Source: JAPPLB01 sp965218555
Lineage (GTDB): Bacteria; Acidobacteriota; Terriglobia; Bryobacterales; UBA6623
Reading direction: 5' to 3'
DNA length: 64,000 nt
Assembly (NCBI GenBank): GCA_965218555.1
Contig: OZ244625.1
Location: 5,022,001 to 5,086,000 of the forward strand
Shown one piece after another: positions 54,918-62,279 of the stretch; position 1 is the stretch's first letter, and the number at the start of each line of letters is the position of its first letter. The notes under the pieces are model-generated. The model made no database searches and was not told the origin of the DNA. It saw nothing but the letters and a program-made list of their open reading frames with translations. The position numbers were made by a program, and so were the translations under genes.

Positions 54918-57263
54918 ATGCCTCTCCGTCGACACCGGTCTAAGAGCATCGCTGTATCATTCTTGGCTCTCGCCTTCACCATGCCGGCGTTTACCCAGAC
55001 GTTCAAAGACCGCGCCGCTTCCTTCTACGAGCAAGGGGAATTCATGAAGGCCGCCCAGGCGCTGGAAACTCACGTCAAAGAAAATCCCGACGATTTCTCC
55101 GCCCGTCTGCTAATCGGGCTCTGCTACCAGCAGGCCAGCGATCCGCTGGGAGCCACCGCAGCCTACCAGCGGGCGGTGGAGCAACGCCCGAAGGACTCTG
55201 TGGCGCGATTCCGACTGGCACAGGCGCAGTACTTTGCAGCAAAGTTCAGCGAAGCGGAAAAAAACACCCGCCTCGCGCTGGAACTTGGAGGCTCGCCAGT
55301 TTATATCTTTAATCTCCTCGGGCTGCTCCTGGAACAAAGGCACTCCTATGAAGACGCACTGGCAGCGTATACCAAAGCGATTCAGGCCGGTCCGCATGAA
55401 TATTCTGAACCGCACTTGAACGCAGGGATTCTGCTCCTACGCTCGGGGCGGGCTTCGGAAGCGTTAACGCGGCTGCAAGCGGCCATCGAGATCGACCCCG
55501 AATCAAGAGAGGCCTTCTACCAGCGGGCCCGCGCGCATCTGGCTCTCTCGAAGCTGCAAGACGCGGAAAAGGACCTCGTGCGCGCCGTGGCCATCGAGGA
55601 CTACGAACCGGCGAAGCGACTCCTCGATCAACTCCGCTCCGGAGGTATTCAGCCGGCCGGCGAGACCCGAAAGCGCGCCGGTGCGCCCGCTCCCATCCGC
55701 TTCCAAAACGTCGCATTCGATGCCGGCCTCGAATTCGTCTTGGAAAACCACCCAACGCCGGAGAAGCACGTCATCGAAACCATGGCCGGCGGAGTGGCCG
55801 CTTTCGACTTCAACAATGACGGCCTCACCGACATCTTCTTCGCCAATGGCGCAACCGTGCCGGAGCGGGAAAAATCGTCACCCAAGTATTTCAACCGGCT
55901 CTACCGCAACGATGGCGAATGGAAGTTCACCGACGTCACAGCCGCTGCGGGGGTCGCCGGCTCCGGCTACTCCATGGGCCTGTCGGCTGGTGATTACGAC
56001 AACGACGGGCATGTTGACCTGTTCATTGCCGGCGTCAAGCAAAACATCCTGTATCGCAACACGGGCAAGGAAAAGTTCCAAGACGTGACGTCCCGGACGG
56101 GCATCAAGAGCGACGTCTGGTCGGTGGCTGCCGGTTGGTTCGACTACGACAACGATGGATGACTCGACCTCTTTGTGGTGAACTATCTGCAATGGTCACC
56201 CTCGATGAACCCGTTTTGCGGTGACCCGGCGACAAAGGTGCGTTCCTACTGCGATCCTCGGCACTACAAAGGACTGCCGAACACTCTTTACCGCAACCGC
56301 GGCGACGGAACCTTCGAAGACGTCTCGCGCCATTCGGGTATCGCCGCCCATGTCGGTAAGGGCATGAGCCTTGCTTTCGCAGATTACGATGGGGACGGTT
56401 TCACCGATGCTTTCGTGACCAATGACGCGCTGCCGGACTTCTTGTTTCACAACCGCCGCGACGGAACTTTCGAGGAAGTCGGGCTCGTAGCCGGTGTTGG
56501 CCTCACCGACGACGGCCGTCCGGTCTCGAGCATGGGTGCGGATTTCCGCGACTACGACAACGACGGGCTGCCTGATGTGGTCGTGACGGCGCTCGCGCGC
56601 GAGACGTTTCCGTTGTTCCGAAACCAGGGCGCGGGTTTCTTTCGAGATGTCACCTACCCGAGCCGCTTGGGTTTCTTGAGCGCTCCTCGAAGCGGCTGGA
56701 GCAACGGGTTCTACGACTTCAACAACGACGGCTGGAAAGATCTGTTCTCCGCCAATTCCCATGTGCTGGACAATGTCGAACAATTTCGCCCCGACGCCTA
56801 CCGCCAGGCGAATAGCATCTTCGCCAACCAGGGCGACGGCACGTTTCGGGATGTCTCTGAGAAATCAGGCAAAGACTTCCAGCAACCCGCCGCGCACCGA
56901 GGGTCCGCCTTCGCCGACTTCAACAACGACGGCAAGATCGACATCGTGACCAGTTCGCTCGGCGGGCCTGCCGAGCTGTGGCGGAACGTCAGCCCGGCGG
57001 AAAACCATTGGATTCTTCTCAGGCTCGAGGGCGCGAAGAGCAATCGCGACGGGATCGGAGCAAGTGTCCGAGTGGGAAATCGACACAACCAGATGACCAG
57101 CGCTGTGGGCTATGCCTCGTCCAGCCATCAGGGAGTGCATTTCGGCTTGCGAGACCGCAAGGTGATCCCCGAGATTGAAATCACCTGGCCCAGCGGAGTC
57201 GTCCAGACCGTCAAGGACGTGAACGCCGACCAGATCCTGACGGTCCGAGAGCCCGAACAATAG
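54918..57263 (+). pseudogene. TPR - FG-GAP - ASPIC/UnbV fusion interrupted by in-frame TGA
   Basis: The start is ATG 54918 (signal SIAVSFLALAFTMPAFTQ). TPR repeats fill about residues 20-220 (AASFYEQGEFMKAAQALETH, FSARLLIGLCYQQASDPLGATAAYQRAVE, ...). FG-GAP blades begin near 290 (DFNNDGLTDIFFANG, DYDNDGHVDLFIAG). At codon 415, TGA (56160-56162) replaces the expected TGG of DYDNDGWLDLFVVNYL; the frame then continues through more blades and an ASPIC/UnbV domain (WILLRLEGAKSNRDGIGA ... EITWPSG) to 57263. 781 residues if read through. GTG 56175 could start the rest. Divergent from the PPC/DUF1501 unit. Confidence 0.87.
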
Positions 57264-57399
57264 GCGTTGCGCCGACAGCGCTCTCGAAGCCGGTCAGCTT
57301 CGAGCGCCCGCGAAGCCACCCAGCGCCCAGGGACAGGCGGCAACCGCCTACTGGACCGCGCCTATGGCCGACCGTTTCAGAGCAGGCCGCCGTCGAAAG

Positions 57400-57663
57400 A
57401 CGAAGACCCTTCCCATACGAACCAGGCGGCGGGCATCACCAATATTGAATGACAGATCGGTCTCCACGTGGACACGGCGTCCAAGCGGACACAGACGCTC
57501 ACGCGTGTGTGGTTACCCGCAGGAACTCGTAGCAAACGTTCCAGGTGAGAAAGGCCGGTGACGGATCGTCGCGAGCCTGTAAGACGCTGTTGCGGCAGGG
57601 ACCATGAAATGGGAGTCCTGGTCAACCGCGTAGACAAGCACGTTCGTAGACCAGCACTCACTC
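57400..57663 (-). pseudogene. Decayed VapC-type PIN toxin
   Basis: GTG 57661 follows the vapB stop directly, and the DNA spells a PIN toxin in three frames: VLV, then NVLVYAVDQDSHF, then HGPCRNSVLQARDDPSPAFL, TWNVCYEFLRVTTHA. Two small deletions (2 nt near the start, removing the first catalytic Asp of VDTN, and 1 nt after HF) and a TGA after THA break it. No functional toxin can be made. The 3' limit is approximate. Confidence 0.65.
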
Positions 57664-57904
57664 CTCTTCCAATATCCGGTAGAGCACTTCGCGGTTGGCG
57701 ATGTCGACCCGGAACCCTCCGCTTCTCGAGGTCGGCAGCGGCGGCAGGGTATCGGGCTGCGCATGGGAGAGCTTAGGCCTTGCGAGAATGCGCCGGAGCC
57801 CCGCCTCTGCCAGGGCCGACATCGTCGTTCCCCGTCGAGCGGCCTCTTCGCGCAACTGCTGCATCACCGTGTCGTCGATGTTGAAGGTTGTTTTTGTATG
57901 TCAT
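57658..57904 (-). pseudogene. VapB-type antitoxin, N-terminus frameshifted
   Basis: GTG 57867 opens 69 codons (MQQLREEAARRGTTMSALAE...) with the ribbon-helix-helix core of VapB antitoxins and a C-terminal toxin-binding tail (FRVDIANREVLYRILEEE). Upstream, the missing beta-strand is present as KTTFNIDDTV, but ATG 57904 (MTYK) reaches it only if one base is removed from the 5-T run at 57891-57895. So it is either a 1-nt frameshift or a homopolymer error. The vapC partner downstream is also broken. Confidence 0.6.
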
Positions 57905-58065
57905 GCCATACAGCCTGTATGCCTATATGGTCAACTTCCGCAGATGCTATAGAAGCAGCCCTGCGACGGAGTGCCGTACACCTCTCAAAACCAGCCGCCA
58001 TTTGGCCAAGAACTCCCTCAAAAACCGCGCGACAAGCTTGGCAGTCTGTTAAAAACGGATACCTC

Positions 58066-58103
58066 TTGACGCTATATAAATTTTGCTATAGTATTATTGA
58101 TAC
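58066..58103 (+). promoter_or_regulatory. padR promoter with overlapping candidate operator
   Basis: TTGACG (58066-58071) and TATAGT (58087-58092, preceded by TGC as an extended -10) are spaced 15 bp. GTAT-TATTG-ATAC (58091-58103), an inverted repeat, overlaps the start of transcription and is a plausible PadR autoregulatory site. The stretch is markedly AT-rich compared with its surroundings. Confidence 0.5.
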
Positions 58104-58109
58104 AGTGCG

Positions 58110-58721
58110 ATGAGCCTGGAAAACATTCTCCTGGGCATGCTGGACGAGCCGGCGAGCGGCTACGACCTCAAGACTGCATTCAGCGAAGGCGCCCGCCATT
58201 TCTGGTCGGCGGAGCTGAGCCAGATCTACCCCACGCTAAAGAGGATGGAGCAGAGGGGCTGGTTGTGCAGCGAGGTCGCATCTTCCGCAAAGGGTCCTCC
58301 GCGCCGCGTCTACCGCCGCACCGCCGATGGCCGCAAGCAGTTGCTCGAGTGGCTGCGGTCGGGGCCGCGGATGGGAACTGAACGGTTCGCCTATCTGGCG
58401 CAGCTTTGTTTCATGCATGAGCTTGGAGACTTGGAACAGACCCTGGACTTCATGCTCGAGTTGCGCTCCAGGCTTGCCGACTTCTTGTTGCTGCTGAAGC
58501 ACGCTGAGGCCGAGCTGGCCGCAGCGGGCGAAGAGTTTCCCGAGTCGCTGAGCGAGGCGGATTTCCACGGGTTTCTGGGCATTCGCATGGGCATTCACTC
58601 GCTCACCGCCAAGGTGGCCTGGTGCGATGAGGCCCTTGAGCGCATTCGTGAGCGACAGAGCCCACGAGTCGTCAGATCAACAGCAAGGGAGGCAGGATCG
58701 AAGGAAATCGGCAATGGCTGA
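58110..58721 (+). CDS. PadR-family transcriptional regulator
   Basis: 203 residues. The N-terminal winged helix MSLENILLGMLDEPASGYDLKTAF ... SQIYPTLKRMEQRGWL ... RRVYRRTADGRKQLLEWL is the PadR signature. The C-terminal dimerisation helices (Vir_C-like; LELRSRLADFLLLLKHAEAEL) make it the long PadR type. It likely represses itself and the overlapping membrane gene, since the two overlap by 8 bp. Effector unknown. Confidence 0.88.
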   Translation: MSLENILLGMLDEPASGYDLKTAFSEGARHFWSAELSQIYPTLKRMEQRGWLCSEVASSAKGPPRRVYRRTADGRKQLLEWLRSGPRMGTERFAYLAQLCFMHELGDLEQTLDFMLELRSRLADFLLLLKHAEAELAAAGEEFPESLSEADFHGFLGIRMGIHSLTAKVAWCDEALERIRERQSPRVVRSTAREAGSKEIGNG

Positions 58722-59505
58722 AACCATTCATAGCGTGCTACGTGTATTCCACATCTCTTTAGGTTTTCTGGGTCTCGCGGCTTTCTGGGCGCCCGTTTTC
58801 GCGAAAAAAGGCGGCAAGGTGCATGTGAACGCCGGGAAGGTCTTCACCGCCTCCGCGTACGTTGTGGCTTTGACAGCTCTGGGGTCGTGCTGTTGGGCTT
58901 TAGCGCATCCCTCCAGTTTTACGGGGCGGGCGGTTACTTGGTCCAAGATTCCGACCGACCAGGTGATGTTTGTCGCCATCCTGGGATTGCTGGCGATCTT
59001 CTTGTTGCAGAACGTCGAAACCGGCCTGCGTGTGCTGCGGACCCGCCGGCAACCGGAACAGTACGCCAGCCAGCGCTTGCAATCCGTTAACGGGTTGCAA
59101 GCGCTGGTCAGTGCAGACGTGCTCCTCTTTGGGGCCTACCATCTGATAAGAGGTCGCGGGCCCTTGTTTTGGATCCCCGTCGGGCTCGGCTTCTTGGGCC
59201 TGCAGGACTTCCGAGAGAACCGGCGGTTCCTCGCTCATCCCCGGCCCACGCCGATGGCTTGGTGGTACAAGCACATGGAGTGCATGCTGGGCTCAGGCAT
59301 CGCCTTTCACACGGCATTTCTGGTATTCGGCGCCTGGAGTCTCTTCGGCGGCTCTCTCATCGAGGGGTCGTGGTCCCTTCTGCCTTGGGTTCTGCCGACC
59401 GCGGTGGGACTGCCCGCCGCCCACTTCTGGACCCGCTACTACAAGAGAAAGTTCGGGGAGTTGCCCGCAAGAGGCGCAGGAGTGGCGGCGGAGCTGCAAA
59501 GCTAG
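58714..59505 (+). CDS. DUF2306-like multi-pass membrane protein
   Basis: 263 residues from ATG 58714 (AAGGA about 9 nt upstream). Six to seven hydrophobic segments (FHISLGFLGLAAFWAPVF, ASAYVVALTALGSCCWAL, VMFVAILGLLAIFLLQNV, ALVSADVLLFGAYHLI, FWIPVGLGFLGL, SGIAFHTAFLVFGAW, LLPWVLPTAVGLPAAHF). The KGGKVHVNAGKVF histidine-containing segment after the first helix resembles DUF2306 proteins. Function unknown; likely under control of the overlapping padR. Confidence 0.65.
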   Translation: MAETIHSVLRVFHISLGFLGLAAFWAPVFAKKGGKVHVNAGKVFTASAYVVALTALGSCCWALAHPSSFTGRAVTWSKIPTDQVMFVAILGLLAIFLLQNVETGLRVLRTRRQPEQYASQRLQSVNGLQALVSADVLLFGAYHLIRGRGPLFWIPVGLGFLGLQDFRENRRFLAHPRPTPMAWWYKHMECMLGSGIAFHTAFLVFGAWSLFGGSLIEGSWSLLPWVLPTAVGLPAAHFWTRYYKRKFGELPARGAGVAAELQS

Positions 59506-59530
59506 CTTCGGGCGTTGCCGGCCGGAGCGC

Positions 59531-60079
59531 TTATGCGCCGTGCTCAGGGTGGGTGCAGCCTACGAACTCGGCCTGGGGACGGTTGCCTTTATACTGCAAC
59601 TCCTGGTGAATCCCGATTGCCGACGTGTAGTAGCCGTCGATGGTTCTCGATTTGAGAATCGTGAAAAACTTCTCGAGTTCGGTCGTCGGGCGATCCTCGT
59701 TCGCGGAGATGGTCTGCATGACTTCGTCCTGCCGGGCCGCATCACACTCCAGGAACGGCTTTCGGTAACGTTCCTGTGATTCGTTCTCCACGGCGCGCAA
59801 GCCGCGGGCCCACTGGTCCTACACGTCCGGCTCGCTGTGGGACACCATGAGATCGATGAACAGGCTCACCTTCGCCTCGTGGGCGCCTGGCGAGTGGTCA
59901 TCAGCCGGAATGATCAGTTCGGTGAGGCGATCCAGCAGTGCGTTCTGGTCGTCGCTGAAGAAGCGGAGCTTGTATTCGGCGGGGGCTTGCGCCAGGGCGA
60001 TCAACTGCCGGCCGGCGACCTGGACCCGCTCGGCCACGACGCCGGCGGCCACCAGTTTCAGCGCTGTGCGTCGTTTCAT
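59531..60079 (-). pseudogene. Gluconate 2-dehydrogenase subunit 3-like protein interrupted by in-frame TAG
   Basis: ATG 60079 (GGAGA upstream) starts a Tat leader (MKRRTALKLVAAGVVAERV) and the family core (FFSDDQNALLDRLTELIIPADDHSPGAHEAKVSLFIDLMVSHSEPDV). TAG at 59821-59819 (codon 87) interrupts; the same frame continues DQWARGLRAVENESQERYRK ... FFTILKSRTIDGYYTSAIGIHQEL to 59531. The total would be 182 residues, normal for the family. CAG to TAG is the simplest cause. This subunit escorts and exports the GMC dehydrogenase encoded just upstream. Confidence 0.85.
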
Positions 60080-60123
60080 GCCGTGCTCTCCTTGCCGGGC
60101 CACGAGCGCGGGATGCTACGTTC

Positions 60124-61809
60124 CTACAGCTCGCCCGTTTTCATCTGGTTCACGATATAGTCAGACGCCCGCGTTGCCAGGGCCCCGATTGTAAGCGTCG
60201 GTCCGTAGCCTCCTGAAGTCACAAAACACGCGCCGTCGACCACGAAGAGATTCTTCAGATCGTGAGTCTGATTGAACTTGTTCAGCACACTCTTCTTCGG
60301 GTCTGCGCCCATACGGGCCGTACCCATGCCGTGGATGGCATAGCCGGGGGACATCAGCCGATCCCGGACATTGACGTTTTCCGCCCCCAGCGCCTCCATC
60401 AGGGCCTTCAAGTTCTGGATAGCGTCTTTGGCCATCTCGCGTTCGTTGTCGCTCATACGGCAGTTGAACTTGAGCACCGGAATGCCCCAGGCATCCGCAA
60501 AGTCTCTGTCGATCTCCACATAGTTCTCGAAACGGGCGAGCATCTCGCCGCGAGTGCCGAAGGCGATGGGGGTGGTGTAGTAGCTCCGCACCGTCCGCTT
60601 GAACTTCTGGCCGTAGCCGCTCATAGACCTCGCGAAGCTCGGGAACGCACGCGCACCCGAGCCTCCTTCATGAACGTAGGAGCGGATGAACTTCGGATGG
60701 CGCGAATCGATGTTGCGGTAGGGCACGATATCGACTCCACTGGCCTTGCCGTCTTCGTTCACCACTTCGCGGTCCCGCAACTGCGGCAAAAGGCCGCTGA
60801 TGCTCGGTCCGCCTATGTTGTCCATCAGATAGTGGCCCAGCACGCCGCTCGAGTTGGCGATGCCGTCACGCCAGTGGCGCGAAACCGAATTCAACATGAT
60901 GCGGGTCGACTCCAAGGCCGACGCGCCCAGTACGATCACCCGCCCCTTCGCCTTGTAGTCTTTCTTGCTCAGGCGGTCGACGAAGCTCACACCGCGAGGC
61001 TTGCCGTTGTTGTCGACGACGATTTTGCGCACGACGGCGTCCGTCCGCAGTGTCAGTCGTCCGGTTGCCGCCGCCGCCGGGATCGTGTCGGAAATCGAGT
61101 TCCAAAACGCCCCGATGTCGCAACCCCGGCCGCAGTGACCGCAATAGTGGCAGGCCGCCAAACCGTTGATGCTTCGTGACCGCATGGCCGCGCGTTTGGG
61201 AATCACGCGCATGCCAAGGCCCAGTGTGGGCGCTACTTTTTGGACGATGCGCTCTCCGCAGTTGAGAGGAAACGGCGGCAGATATTTCCCATCGGGCAGG
61301 TGCGGGATGTTTTCTATCGACGCGCTGACGCCGACGAAGCTTTCCAACTTGTCGTAGTACGGAGCGAGGTCTTCGTAAGTGATGGGCCAGTTCTCGCCGT
61401 AGCCGTCGCGGTCGGCCGCCTTGAAATCGTAATCGCTCAGCCGGCGCGCATTGCGGCTCCAATGCAGGATCTTTCCGCCCACGCATCGCGACCGCACCCA
61501 GATCCAGGATGTTCCCGGCGCGGTCGTATAGGGGTGCTCGCGCTCATCGATATAGAGGGGCCGGGTGTATTCACTCGAAGTCCATTGATGAGGGTAGATC
61601 TTGTCCTTGTCGCCCGGCTTGTCAAACCCGCGAAAGGGCATCTCATAGGGCCAGCGGTGGGAGAGGAAGGTGGACGGCTCGAGCTTCGGTCCCGCTTCGA
61701 GCACCAGCACGTCGAGACCGCCTTCGGTCAACTCCTTGGCAGCCACCCCGCCGGCCGCGCCGGTGCCGACGACGATGGCGTCGTAGGTTTTCTTGAGGTC
61801 GAGTGTCAC
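60124..61809 (-). CDS. GMC-family FAD oxidoreductase (dehydrogenase large subunit)
   Basis: 561 residues. The N-terminal FAD-binding fold is YDAIVVGTGAAGGVAAKELTEGG; CHYCGHCGRGCDIGAF is the cysteine-containing segment of the gluconate/sugar dehydrogenase group; VIVLGASALESTRIMLNS is the GMC signature 2-like region; the C-terminal domain has IHGMGTARMGADP (active-site His) and LFVVDGACFVTSGGYGPTLTIGALA. Probably oxidises a sugar or sugar acid in the periplasm and passes electrons to cytochromes. Start GTG 61809. The small subunit lies 44 bp downstream and carries a stop mutation, so export of this enzyme may be impaired. Confidence 0.9.
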   Translation of the reverse strand: MTLDLKKTYDAIVVGTGAAGGVAAKELTEGGLDVLVLEAGPKLEPSTFLSHRWPYEMPFRGFDKPGDKDKIYPHQWTSSEYTRPLYIDEREHPYTTAPGTSWIWVRSRCVGGKILHWSRNARRLSDYDFKAADRDGYGENWPITYEDLAPYYDKLESFVGVSASIENIPHLPDGKYLPPFPLNCGERIVQKVAPTLGLGMRVIPKRAAMRSRSINGLAACHYCGHCGRGCDIGAFWNSISDTIPAAAATGRLTLRTDAVVRKIVVDNNGKPRGVSFVDRLSKKDYKAKGRVIVLGASALESTRIMLNSVSRHWRDGIANSSGVLGHYLMDNIGGPSISGLLPQLRDREVVNEDGKASGVDIVPYRNIDSRHPKFIRSYVHEGGSGARAFPSFARSMSGYGQKFKRTVRSYYTTPIAFGTRGEMLARFENYVEIDRDFADAWGIPVLKFNCRMSDNEREMAKDAIQNLKALMEALGAENVNVRDRLMSPGYAIHGMGTARMGADPKKSVLNKFNQTHDLKNLFVVDGACFVTSGGYGPTLTIGALATRASDYIVNQMKTGEL

Positions 61810-62279
61810 GACAGGTCACGACCCTTCTCCCGGGTATCCGGAGGCCGGACTGGATCTGACTCGCGCCTCGAGACGGGGTCAGCCGCCGCTTCGCGGGCGA
61901 TAAGCACCCACTTTCTCGATTCTTGCAGCTTGCTTGACTTTTCTCGAACAACAGGAGCATACCGTAGTCGGATACCGGCGGAAACAAGGTCGTTACAGAA
62001 ACACGCCCCGGGATGCATGGACGCTGAACCAAGCGCCACCAGCGGGGCGAGGAGGCGGCTCGCATCGATCACCGGGATTCACAATTACGGACCGACGAGA
62101 AATTTACTTGAACCAGACGACAGACTCGGGGGCTGAACGACTCGACCGGTAACGACGGACAGAGTCGAGTTTCAGGGTTTTCTGACTGAGTCGACAGCCC
62201 GCAAGACGGAGACCCTCAGATCGTGTAGGCGAAGGGGGGTTTCTACAGCACAGCTTCTTCGGAAAGGGGAGATTTAAGA
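61810..62279. other. Divergent intergenic region, GMC gene and TonB receptor
   Basis: 470 bp between divergent starts. It must hold both promoters. I see only a weak TTGACT-18-CATACC on the plus strand near 61934-61963, and GGGGAG ten bases before the receptor ATG. No gene is supported. Confidence 0.4.

Noticed and set aside
56160..56162. Selenocysteine or a whole-genome UGA-to-Trp code
   Set aside because: TGA terminates most intact genes here, no SECIS-like hairpin was seen after it, and the other stops are a non-Trp TGA and a TAG.
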